From Diphasiastrum complanatum (Eukaryota; Streptophyta; Lycopodiopsida; Lycopodiales; Lycopodiaceae): a stretch of DNA of 64,000 nucleotides. Below the pieces are notes generated by a model, which searched no databases, had not been told where the DNA came from, and was given only the letters and a program-made list of their open reading frames with translations. Numbering within the stretch: the stretch's first letter is position 1; each line of letters opens with the position of its first letter. Where the stretch lies: positions 39,672,125 through 39,736,124 of the forward strand of contig CM055103.1 in assembly GCA_029204225.1 (NCBI GenBank), given 5' to 3'. The position numbers and the translations under genes are program-made. Shown here in pieces: positions 40,556-53,779 of this stretch.

Positions 40556-40897
40556 TAAAAGAATAAAGGATTCTCCATATAATTTCCTATACAAAATTGA
40601 ACATAACTAGGGAAAGTGCCAACTAGGAAAAAATGAACACTTCCTAGTTCTAGGAAATCTACTATCAAATTTCTTATAAAGGATTCTCCATATAATTTCC
40701 TATACAAAAATGAACATAACTAGGGAAAGTGCCAACTAGGAAAAATTGAACACTTCCTAGTTCTAGGAAATCCACTAAGAAATTTGATAGTGGATTTCCT
40801 AGAACTAGGAAGTGTTCATTTTTTCCTAGTTGGCACTTTCCCTATTTATGTTCATTTTTGTATAGGAAATTATATGGAGAATCCTTTATTTTTCTTA
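40556..40897. repeat. Foldback (MITE-like) element with duplicated arm
   Basis: Arms 40678-40777 and 40788-40887 are inverted copies of about 100 bp with only a few mismatches and a 10-nt loop. A third, direct copy of the arm lies at about 40561-40676. Outer ends 'aagaataaaggattctcc' and 'ggagaatcctttatttttct' are inverted. There is no coding capacity. The transcript would form a very long hairpin. Confidence 0.85.
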
Positions 40898-40899
40898 GG

Positions 40900-41440
40900 A
40901 AGTGATCAAAAGTTTCTTGTGTATAGTTCGTAGAGGTCTGCTTGGAGACAACATGTAGATGGGTGTTGAAAATCAACGCTCATGCAACAATGATAGCACT
41001 CAAGATGGTTTCTAACTAGAAAGATGTGGCTCTTAGCAGCCTCTTAGGTGCGACTGAAAACCAGTGCTCACAATAATGGAGAGCTAGCACTCGTACAACT
41101 CGGGTAGTGCTTCGTGACCCCATTCATGCACTCTTTAGATATCTCACTCATATGTCATGCATCATAGCAATCTATTGGCTTGTCAGCTATACTCGGAGGT
41201 AGATCAATGCCTAGGTGCTTTGATACTAGTCAATATTCTCTCAAATGACTCGCTCTAGTAGTACTCATGCAAACAATTTAGGTAGCACTTTGTGTGAAAG
41301 TAGATAAAAGTTAGCTAGTTAATTTGCATGTCAAATCTAGAAGCACCAAATAAAAGTTCTTTTCTCAAGATTACTTATGAATGTGCATATCTTTTGTTTG
41401 AGACTTATTGTACATGATGTTGTAGAATGATGATTAGAAT
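40900..41440. other. Intergenic, nothing recognised
   Basis: No domain or repeat of note was seen. Confidence 0.35.
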
Positions 41441-41441
41441 A

Positions 41442-41474
41442 CCCTTTGCCCTTTGCCCTTTGCCCTTTGCCCTT
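41442..41474. repeat. CCCTTTG minisatellite
   Basis: Four perfect 7-bp units plus a partial fifth. Confidence 0.95.
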
Positions 41475-41479
41475 CTAAA

Positions 41480-43515
41480 TGGAAGGAAGGCATGAACATT
41501 AAAAACACGAGAGACTTAATGCTCAGTGCTCAGAGTTTGTGTGTATTTTGGAGGCACCTCCTCCCACAGAATTTTCAAGCACGGAGTTCCTAATGCCACG
41601 ATCTGCAAAATGTCTGTGTGACAGCTGTATTACTAGCGTGTTCTGCCGGAATGATGCATCTGACATCTGGATTACTAGTGACAGCTAGATTACTAGTGCA
41701 TTATCAAACCAAAATCTAATCAACAGCGTAGAAACCAGAGACAAGATCACAACTCGGAGCTGTACAAAAATTGCTTAGAGAAAGAATGGATTCCGAACAA
41801 GGAAATCAAAGACAAAAAAACAATTAAAGCACAAGGCTATATTGTGGAAAAATCAATATCTATTCCGAAAATATTAATCAACACATCAAAGAATACTTGT
41901 CCAAATTATCTGATGAAGGTGCAGTTGATATTGATGAGTAGAGTTCATGATTGTAGATGTAGAGTCTTCGTTACAATCTTTGTGGCCATCAGTCCAGGAC
42001 TTGTAATGTATTAGTGAGTGTTGGCAGATTTCGAATATGCAACAAGTCCAAATTTGGCTTTAAAAGACGTGTAAATATTCCCTTTGTAAATTCAGTTGTA
42101 AATCCACCTTGGCAATTTTGTAGAAAGCCGATTTCTTGTATGCTAGGGTGCGGCCATATCACCCTATTATAAGTAAATCCTATTCCATGGCATGTGTATT
42201 GTAATACCATGAGAAATCATGATGTGGATATCTGATTTCCCAAAAACATCCACCATAACCCCCTTGATCTAACAATTGGAATGATGATTTCATCTGAATT
42301 ATAACTTCAATGTTTATGATACTCAAGAACCGAATTTATTTTGGATTTACAATTATGTTAGGTGCTCATAGCTATTGGAAAAAAGCATCAATACATTTTA
42401 AAAACTAAAATGTGACTCGTTTATCATAATGGGGACCTTTTGCACCATCTGAAAGCCCAGAGTTAAGCTCGAGACTTGTTGCACCATTTTCGAAGTTTCA
42501 TGACAATGGAAAACTACAAAGAATGTCCATACAAAGCAAAAATTACAAACAATAGACTCTTCAATATCATAATATTACAAATGGCATGTCAAAGGCCCTC
42601 TAAAACTATTGAAATGCTAGATGGAACAAAATACTAAAGTTGGGGAACTAGTTGACAAGAACTTCATGGGAATTGCCTATTTTGAATTTCACCACAACGC
42701 TGGATTGAACTAGGACACCATTACCAACCCATATTAATCCATATTGTTGGATTGGCAAGGCAAGGCCAAAAGGAGTCCAAGCATCTAAGCCACATGGATA
42801 AAACCCAAGTGCCCATGGGTAAAATATACCATGCCATTAAGTCCCCATCGCTTACCCAAAGTACAGCGCCTCGCATCTTGTTATCATGCACAACTTCGGT
42901 TGTGACATAGTTCATATTATACGGCGCATGTCCTTAGATGATTTTATGTTGCCTGCTTGCCTTGCCCACCATGTGCACCCGCCCGCTACATGTGCCCTAT
43001 CTGCCACCTATATGTCTATGTTTTTGTCCATATTGTATTTGCAATTCTGGCATTGTCTTTTTATATATAGAACAATTTTTACATGATGATTACATATATC
43101 CATGTAGCTGCATTAGCTTGTGAGCAAAGAGTGATCAAGTTTTGATACACTATTCTGCACCCGTACTCAATCTATTGAATGATTCTATGAGCTGCTATGA
43201 TATACTACTCAAATCCAAGTTGCTATAACTTGCCTTTCTCCTTTGTGGCCAATAATATATTATATAGAAAGGCATCTACTTCGTTGGCTTACCTTAAGTC
43301 AATACTTGTCGTTTTTTCAACTAATTGCCGTGATTTCAAGGCGAAATTGATGAGCAAACTTCATAAATAATTGAGGAATTGTGAAAAGAGTTTGGCTGAA
43401 TCCATGCTTCAGTCATTTTTCTGTGTAATACATATAAATCGAGGCATTTTAATCAGCGGTAAACCTCTCTGGGTAGACTGCGAGCGAAGGCACTTCCATG
43501 GTCTCAATGTTGTGG
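41480..43515. other. Intergenic, nothing recognised
   Basis: Open stretches such as 41989-42210 and 42721-42915 on the minus strand are 60-75 codons long and show no motif. Probably old transposon DNA. Confidence 0.35.
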
Positions 43516-43519
43516 TCGC

Positions 43520-43562
43520 CTAGGAAGTATAGGGGAAGGCCCCTATCCGAGGGCCTTCCTTC
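43520..43562. repeat. GC-rich hairpin related to the 4-5 kb repeat family
   Basis: 'ggaaggcccc' and 'gggccttcc' form a hairpin with a 7-nt loop and share the GGAAGG/GGCCTTCC ends of the units at 3990-5215. Confidence 0.6.
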
Positions 43563-43924
43563 GATGTTTCTACCTTATGCTTTGAAGATTTGTATTGCTT
43601 GCTTGCTCTTACGTATACCTATGCCGTGATCGGGCAAGCTGGTGAATTGCTTGCTGTTACCTATGGCGTGATCGGGCAAGCTGGTGAATTCCTTGTGCGC
43701 TTCATGGTGGAATGGCATGATGAATGGAGCTCGTTTTGTGCGTTGTGTAGGTCGTTCAAGGTGTCGTTTCTAGTAGTTGTTACGGCAGCTTGTTGGATAT
43801 AGAGCTCCTGGAGCTAGGCAAACTTCAAGATAAAGCTATGGAAGCTGCTCAAGCTATGCTTGACCACAAAATTTTTTTGCATAGATTTTTCCAGTGATAT
43901 TTACTATCCTGCCTCCCTAAGCCT

Positions 43925-44340
43925 AAACTCTAAACCTACACACTACTATGTCTTACAGGATGAGATTGGTTTCTCCCCGGATGAACTTCAACAGCTTACT
44001 AATTACTTATGCTACAAACCCTCAACTCTAAACCCTAAACCCTAAACCTACACACTGCTATGTCTTATAAGACGAGATCGGTCTCTCCCCAGATGAACTT
44101 CAACAGCTTACTAATTACTTATGCTCCAAATCCTAAACTCTAAACCCACACACTACTATGTCTTGTAGGATGAGATCGGTTTCTCCCTGGATGAACTTCA
44201 ACAGCTTACTAATTACTTATGTTCCAAACTCTAAACTCTAAATCCTAAACCTACACATTGCTATGTCTTATAGGATGAGATCGGTCTCTCCCCAGATGAA
44301 CTTCAACAACTTACTAATGAACCCCAATAGCTTATTAATT
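43925..44340 (+). repeat. Four tandem units (about 100-118 bp) with telomere-like spacers
   Basis: Each unit reads 'cacactactatgtctta...gatgagat', 'tctcccc', 'gatgaacttcaacagctt' and 'actaattacttatg'. Units begin near 43937, 44050, 44148 and 44252. Between them are runs of 'ctaaaccctaaaccctaaac'-type sequence, matching plant telomere repeat CCCTAAA. Read forward, the unit can encode DELQQLTNYL, but not through all copies. Confidence 0.85.
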
Positions 44341-44838
44341 ATTTATGCTACAACTTCATTCCTTGACCCTAAACCTTAAACCTTGGCTGCAATACGCCGT
44401 CTCCCAGTAGCCCACTATCATCTTTGGAATGGCTGTATCACATTGTTGTCTGGAAAGTGTAGCATTGAAAATAGTTGGTAAAATCTATCAATTACACCGC
44501 AGATTATGAGGGTGCAAGCCCAAGGTGCTTACTAATTTCTATCACACTTCAAACTTATGGAAGAGCTTGAACTTTCTTCTTGACTAACTGAAGGCTTGTA
44601 CTCTTCATCATCATCAAAATTTTGCTCAACAACATATTTAATATTCTTCTTTTGGTTGTTTCTGGAGATGTTAAGAATTGAGTTGTATCAGCTAACACTC
44701 ACAATTTGGTGCCACATGAGCCTTGTGTTGTTTGTTGAGTTGCAGAGTAACCAAACAAAATGTCAACATTTTTGCATGTCTCAATGAAAAAAAGTACAGT
44801 CATCTGTATTCCTTTCACATACTTGCCTGAATCAAGAA

Positions 44839-45070
44839 GGAGCTTCTCGTTATATATACCCTCTCCTGTGTCCATTAGGATCATTGAGAGTCTGCGGCCG
44901 TTATGTTGTCAGATTGGTAAGCGCTTCTTATCATAGAGATTTGCCATACTCCCTAGTGATCGGGGGCTAGATTGGACGGTCTAGGATTGTTTGGGTCGGT
45001 TTCGTCCACTGCACTTCCTTATTGTGTTGTCGGCGCTCAATCCTGATTGGAGGTCTTGGGAGATGTTTTA
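44839..45070 (+). repeat. 5' LTR remnant (3' 232 bp)
   Basis: It matches the end of the 3' LTR from 'ggagcttctc' onward, including 'accctctcctgtgtccatta' and 'gtcggtttcgtccact'. The 5' 286 bp are missing. Confidence 0.85.
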
Positions 45071-45071
45071 T

Positions 45072-45083
45072 TGGTATCAGAGC
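45072..45083 (+). promoter_or_regulatory. Primer-binding site
   Basis: TGGTATCAGAGC lies one base after the LTR remnant and is complementary to initiator Met-tRNA. Confidence 0.8.
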
Positions 45084-45798
45084 ACCCAATCGAGACGTTG
45101 GAGCTGCAACGTGTGAGCGAATTTGCTGTGGAATCGAGGGGGTTTGTAACATTAAAGCTTTTCGGATTAGGAAACGTGGTTATGTGAATTCTGATTTTTC
45201 CATATTGCTGGTTTTTGTCGTGGGGTGGATTTCTTGAGTTGCATGGAGTTTCAGAATCCTCTTCTTCACATTGAGGAATCGGATTGAAGCTGATTGCAAA
45301 TTATTTCTTGCATGCGGTTTGCGTAGCTTAGGAACTGGGTTTTCCCATTGTCTATGCATTGCATGCGAAGATTAGTCTTGCTATCCATCAAGTTAACAAA
45401 GAAATGGATGTGTTTCTGACTAAAGGTAGCACAAGTGCATGCTAAATCAAGGAATAGGCAATAGGATTGTAAATCAGGGTTTGCATGACATGTCTCTGTG
45501 CATAACGAGTTTGAAGCATTAATCAAATTGAAAATTTGTTGTGAAAAGAGTTAGTGGGGCTTGGGAACAACTGCTAGGCTGTAAGAATGACGATAATGTA
45601 GGATGGCAACATATGGTGTTGTTTTTGAGCTTTAGCTATTTCTGTAACCCTTCCTGCAGAGAGTGTGAGAGCATAAATCCAAGCCTTTTCTAAGAAAAAA
45701 ATAAAGTTGTCTGTTCCTGCTTGTATTGGTGGTGAGGGCGACCTGACTGGGGTGGAAGGTAGCGCGCTCCATTGCGCTCTACAACCTGCTTGTTGCCA

Positions 45799-45806
<8 letters not shown>

Positions 45807-45844
<38 letters not shown>
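45807..45844. repeat. (CT)n microsatellite
   Basis: About 18 CT units inside the Gypsy element. Confidence 0.95.
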
Positions 45845-45848
<4 letters not shown>

Positions 45849-45971
45849 GGGTGAGAATTCGGGTTCTGCCCTTGCTCGCGATGTGGATCTCTCTCTCTCT
45901 TGCTCGCGATGTGGCGCGTGCTGTGGACCTGGATGTAGAAGAGCCTGAGGGTTATGGGCTCGTAGGTCGAG

Positions 45972-46000
45972 CTTGGGGGGGGGGGGGCGGGGGCGGGGTG
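45972..46000. repeat. G-run, G-quadruplex-like
   Basis: A run of about 13 G is followed by C, five G, C and four G. On the G strand this could fold into a G-quadruplex. Confidence 0.8.
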
Positions 46001-47569
46001 TCCTCACATGGTTTTTAATTTTTTTTTTTAAATTGTGAGGATGAACTGTACACATGCAAGGGGTCGAGTGGCCCATAGTGTCTTCAGGTGATTCTTGGAT
46101 GGGAGACCTTTAAGACATGCAAGTTTTCTTTATTAAATGATGTAATTTGAAAAACTAGTGCATGCTTTTCTCACTGGAGGTTTTCGAGTCATGGATAATG
46201 ATCACTTTCCGTGTGATAGAAAAACAAGGGTTTTTTTGTAGGGATTGTTGAGGTATTGGTTATGACCCCTTTATGGATATCTCAAATCACAAAATAGGGA
46301 ACCTTGAGTGCTATCTTTTTCTCTATAAATATATTTGAAAATTTCTTGTCATTGAATCTAACAACCCGTGTTCATGTGATTCCTTGGAAGGTAATGTATC
46401 TACCTGAATGCCTTGGATGATAGTGCATGAAAGGTTAAATAATTTTTCATAGATTAACAGTGATATTCATGGATAATTAATTGGGAATAATTAGTTGATC
46501 CATGTGCGAATCCTTTTCTGATCTTTTCAAGTTGGTTTTCCAAGAGGTAATGGTTTCTATAATCAGGGAAGAATACCTATGGATAAGTTGTTATGCTAGT
46601 ATGTTGGGTCATTAACTGTCTTGGAGTCGGTTGATGCAACATTTGCTATCGACTTGTCCGGTTCAGTGGGATCTTCTGTAAGACTTCTCCTAGACTGTAT
46701 CTGGTGTGATATGACTTTTATTGGAAACTTGTGGAGTTTCCTGTTAAAAGGGGAGAAGTAGTTGATATAAAGTTGCCTGGGTGAAACATCTATAGTATTG
46801 ATTCTAGATGAAATCCGTAATGAAGGACTTCTGTTTTGGATCAGAATTGATAGGATTTTGGATATTGTTGAGATCCTCTAAGGATTGTTAAGAAATCCAG
46901 TTAGAAGGTGTATGGAAAATTGTTTTAAAAGCGACTCTAGTGTGAATAGGAAGTCACTAATTATGAATCAGACAGGTTGGTATTAGGTGATCCTATTACA
47001 AGAAAGGGTTGATTAGGTGGTTCCTTGTTGGTTTGATCAACTTGAGTGAGTGAGAACTAAGAGTTGATGCAAAGAAAGAAATTTTTGGCTTATTTCGAAA
47101 AAAATCTCTGATCAAGATTTTGGTTTCCTATTCGGTGAAAAACTCTTGGAGAAGATATTCTCCCTCATGTTAACTGGGTTACAGGATTCTCAGTTAGGCA
47201 TCTAATATATACAGATTGGATATGATCTATGGAGATATGCTATGTATTGATTCATAGTGGGATCATGTGTTTTTTGTGCAAATTCTTAATCTTGTGGATT
47301 CACTATGAGATCATTGGACTGAGTTTATTAGCATGGATAAACTAGTCAGCAAACATAGACATATTGTTGAGAAGGGTCTTATGACAATTTCTCTCTTGGT
47401 GCATAGATTTGGTATAGAGGATTTTATTTTGGCCAAAGCTAATGCCTTTCGTAGAATCTTATATATTGAACTAATAACAGTGCCAGTGGGATAATGCGGA
47501 ATGCGTGAAGGCTGGTGGGCTATTGCATCCATTAGATAATCCTACTAAGTGGTGGGATAGTATCTTGAT

Positions 47570-48428
47570 GGATTTTGTAGTCGGTTTATCGTGTACGAAT
47601 GAACGAGAATGGTGCAATCTGGGTCTTAGTTGACCGGTTAACTAGATTGGTTATGTTTATTCTGGTAAAAGACTATAGTGTAAGCGTCTGAGTTGTTGGA
47701 CAAGTCTACAAGATATTATTATCTATTGGTATTGTAGATAAGTTGTATCGACTGTAAGTCACAACCATTATGAGTTATTTTGTGACTCTAGAATATGGGT
47801 GATTTATATAAGATGTGAAGGAACTTTTGGTTCTAATTATTTTTTGAAAATAAAATTATTTTGGAAACTCAGTTGGAGTTGGATAATTGGTGGAACCAAA
47901 AGCCCATGGCTTCAATAATGAAGTTAATTAATCTTAAGATGTATTCTAGATGGAACTTTGACTTTGAAATGACATATTGAGCCATGTTGAGCCATGCCAA
48001 GAGGGAAGAATTAGGAGACTATAGTTCTTTATTGACATCGTAAGGAGAGTAGATTCACATAAATTAGGAACTTTCCTAGTAGAACGGATTTCTTGTGAGA
48101 AATGCAGGAAATGCTACAGTTAGCATGTGAAAATGTTCTAAGTGCCCAGGATCAGGTAAGACATTTTGCTAATCTGAAAAGATCGCCTCGGGAGTTTCAA
48201 GTTGGGGATTGGGTATATTTTAGAATTCCGAAGGATTCTAAAGCAATGCACACTGGGAAGCATCACAAGTTGTCTGCTCGTTATTGTGGACCATATAAAA
48301 TCTTGGATAAGATTGGATCTTTAGTTTACCAATTAGAGTTACCAGAGAGAATCAAGACTCATCCCATGCTCCTTGTTAGTCATCTAGAGATGAGTTTACA
48401 TGTGAGGGATTACCTTGGTTCTAGTTAA
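47570..48428 (+). pseudogene. Gypsy integrase core and C-terminal domain
   Basis: The core is broken: DFVVGLSCTNERE, then, in shifted frame, VDRLTRLVMFILVKDYSVSV ('VDRLTKSAHF.PVK..YS' in the family), with stops. The last 108 codons (48102-48428) are open and read FANLKRSPREFQVGDWVYF, KLSARYCGPYKILDKIGSL and ERIKTHPMLLVSHLE. These match the integrase tail 'R..LEF.VGD.V.L...KL..R..GP..I....G..AY.L.LP....IH..FHVS.L'. The DDE triad is not intact. Confidence 0.75.
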
Positions 48429-48589
48429 AATCTAGATTCATTTGAAGACTTATCTGAAAAAATTCCTTTAGAGCCTGAAAAGATCCAAACGATTGCATAA
48501 TCAGGAGGTTATTGAGCATCTGTTCGTTGGAAAGGATATTCTGAAGATGAGGATTCATGGAAACTAGAACCAAAATAAGGGGGGAAGTA

Positions 48590-49107
48590 TGTTACGACCC
48601 TAGTGGGGGTGTGTACCATTAAGGGCTGCCTTAGACGTAGGGGCCAGGCCTAATTTGGATAGTAGCTAAGTAGGACCTTAGGCTATGCCTGCATGTGGTA
48701 TAGGCATGTGTGTTGCATCCTAGTATGGGATAGGATGTACATGCACTGTGTCTATGCATGGGTCTTTGCTATTATGAGTTAGGGGTACCTACATGCAGTG
48801 GACATGCATGGGAGTTAGGCATGAGTTTTGATAGCACGCTTACATGTGGATTCAGTGCATGGACATGCATGGTGGGAGCTTCTCTCTATATATACCCTCT
48901 CCTGTGTCCATTAGGATCATTGAGGGTCTGCGGTCGTTATGCTATCGGATTGGTAAGTGCTTCCTATCATAGAGATTTGCCATACTCCCTAGTGCTCGGG
49001 GGCTAGATTAGACGATCTAGGATTGGTTGGGTCGGTTTCGTCCACTACACTTCCTTATTGTATTCTTGGTGCTCAATCCTGATTGGAGGCCTTGGGGGGA
49101 CGTTTCA
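48590..49107 (+). repeat. 3' LTR of the Gypsy element
   Basis: TGTTACGACC...GTTTCA, 518 bp, directly after the purine tract. Confidence 0.85.
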
Positions 49108-49109
49108 CC

Positions 49110-49829
49110 AGGTGCATGTTGCGCAAAAAAATATATATTGTATATTAGTTTAAGAGATGTATCAAAAAAACATTACGCATTCCGCCACATATGGCTGGGT
49201 CTATTTGTAAACTATTGTCTAACTATACGCTGCCTCATTTACTCGAAAATTACATAGAAAGAGTTCGCCACACATGGCTAGACCTTATTTAGGCTTTACA
49301 TTACTAGGGCGCCGAAGAGCCCACAGACTCATCGTCCCGGTCAGGTGCATTATTCTGTCGCTCTGCCTCCTGGCTGGCCCAATGACGAAGGACCCTTTTC
49401 CTAACCATGGCCAGCTGTTCTGCAGTGAAGTTAATTCCAATCCACTGTGTTTTCTCGCCCTTGTCAGCGGGGGTAGGGGGGAGCAGGTCCGAGAGTCACA
49501 GGGCACATGGCTGCAGCTCTGGGAGTCACGCCATTATCTCTCGCTAGCTCTCATGAAATTCTACTTCTTGCTTCCGATGTCGTTCGTTGTGCCTATGGAC
49601 ATCTTCCAAGAGCTTCACCCTCTACGCACAAAGAAGACCGTCAAGCCATATATCACGATGGAAATAAACTGTGAAAACAAAAAAGAAGCCTAAATTGCAT
49701 GCGAACAGGTACAGGGCAAACGCTCACGTCAGTTGGTGTGCGCCTTGCCATCTCGACCGACCCTCTCTCTGGTGCTCGCAGAGGCTTTCACAGGCTCCCA
49801 CAGCCTCCCATTGGCTTCTTCTATCTTCT

Positions 49830-49831
<2 letters not shown>
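49110..49831. other. Flank of the LINE array; unidentified minus-strand coding remnant
   Basis: At about 49285-49470 on the minus strand an open frame ends with QWIGINFTAEQLAMVRKRVL, then RHWASQEAERQNNAPDRDDE and a stop. It reads like a genuine protein C-terminus, preceded by a Pro-rich stretch. I do not recognise the family. The rest holds nothing identifiable. Confidence 0.35.

Positions 49832-49920
<89 letters not shown>
49832..49920. repeat. (CT)n tract 1 of the LINE array
   Basis: About 43 CT units. The left flank is unrelated unique DNA and the right flank is a 5'-truncated LINE 3' end. Confidence 0.97.

Positions 49921-52396
<2,476 letters not shown>

Positions 52397-52482
<86 letters not shown>
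52397..52482. repeat. (CT)n tract 3 of the LINE array
   Basis: About 43 CT units directly after the LINE 3' end, followed by unique DNA. Confidence 0.97.
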
Positions 52483-52484
<2 letters not shown>

Positions 52485-53060
52485 CGTGCCTTTGTTTTGC
52501 TTGCATGGAAAAGGAAAAAGCTTATTGGAAGAAGCTTGTGTGCTTTGAAGAAAGCTTGGAGGAAAAGGAAAAAGCTTGGTGGAAAAGGAGAAAGGAGCCT
52601 ATTGGTGTTGAGGTAGGCTCCCTCTTTGTCTCTTTATCCCACCCTCCCTCCTCTTTTTTTTTTTTGCTCATTTTTTGTAAATGCATTCTTGATAGTTAAC
52701 AAAAATAAAGCTCATATTCTCATTTTGTGATATGATACTTTTTTGTTTGATGGAAAGTGGAGACCTACTTTTAGTTTCTGTTCCGAAAAATAGATTTATT
52801 GTGAAAAATGCCTTCTTCTTTTTCTGATATAAGGCCTATGCAAGCCTTTTGATGATATAAGGCCTGCATAGGCCTCTTATGTAGGCCTTACACAGGCCTT
52901 GCTGCAAAAAAAAAAATAAATTGTTTTCTTGCCTGTGATCAAGGCCTGTGATCAGGCTTTTTCTTTTTCTTTACCTTTCTGTATATACGCTGGCCAGGCA
53001 TGTTGGAAAAGGAGGGGTTGTGTATTCCCACCTTTTTATGTAAAAGAAGCTTTGTATCAG

Positions 53061-53065
<5 letters not shown>

Positions 53066-53147
<82 letters not shown>
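53066..53147. repeat. (GA)41 microsatellite
   Basis: Uninterrupted GA repeat. Confidence 0.97.
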
Positions 53148-53150
<3 letters not shown>

Positions 53151-53554
53151 TATTTACTACAAAATGTTTGTATTCAGTAATAAACTTAGTGTCATGGTAC
53201 TGTAAGATTTGATTATAGGTTTTGTAGTATGTAAGATTTTTTTCTATGTCTTGAATTATGTGAATTACTATAGAGAAAGAAAGCCTATGTGAAGTCCTCG
53301 AACCACCAACATCCCATGTTTTAGCTTACACATATCCACATCTCCTCCCATGTTTTTGAGTTTGAGGTTTTTAGTGTCTAGCCCGAAACCTCCAATCCTA
53401 GACATAACCTTAGAATTGACCATAAACGTATCCATAGACCTAGCCTTAAGGACCCTAATATTTTAAATCTAACCTAACCATAAAGCCTGAATCTAACATA
53501 ATGCTAAACCCTAAGTTAAATTAACAATAAATCTAAACCTAGCAATATGGTGGT

Positions 53555-53555
<1 letters not shown>

Positions 53556-53599
<44 letters not shown>
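53556..53599. repeat. (AC)22 microsatellite
   Basis: Uninterrupted AC repeat. Confidence 0.97.
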
Positions 53600-53601
<2 letters not shown>

Positions 53602-53779
53602 AATTTAGACATCCAAATACACATATCCACACTCACAACCAAAAGTAATATCATGTACTGCTTGATTCCACCATGGTTAGGAGATTTGAAAAGATGCTAA
53701 GGAGTTTAAGTTGATGAGAATTTCCAACCTTAGGAAGGTGTGTAGCCCTTACTTTTCTCCTGATTAAGGCACAGTGTTA

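Larger units (their letters stand above)
44839..49107 (+). mobile_element. Decayed Ty3/Gypsy element with truncated 5' LTR
   Basis: The 3' LTR is complete (48590-49107, TGTTACGACC...GTTTCA, 518 bp). The 5' LTR keeps only its last 232 bp (44839-45070), followed by primer site TGGTATCAGAGC at 45072. The two differ at roughly a tenth of positions. The purine tract 'aaggggggaagta' precedes the 3' LTR. Inside, only integrase is recognisable: a broken core at about 47570-47760 and an open C-terminal part. Gag, protease and RT are beyond recognition or deleted. A CT tract and a G-run lie within it. The element cannot be active. Confidence 0.8.
52483..53640. other. Intergenic with two microsatellites
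   Basis: The A/G-rich stretch at 52500-52620 repeats 'ggaaaaggaaaaagctt'. 'aaggcctgcataggcct'-type short palindromes repeat at 52830-52960. No gene was recognised. Confidence 0.4.

Noticed and set aside
44020-44050. A true telomere
   Set aside because: Only about three CCCTAAA-like units, diverged and internal. Interstitial motif only.
43925-44340. A repeat protein encoded by the tandem units
   Set aside because: Unit lengths are not multiples of three and the frame breaks in every copy.
43925-44340. CRISPR-like array (repeat plus spacer layout)
   Set aside because: This is a plant genome, the units are too long and spacers are related to one another. No cas genes.
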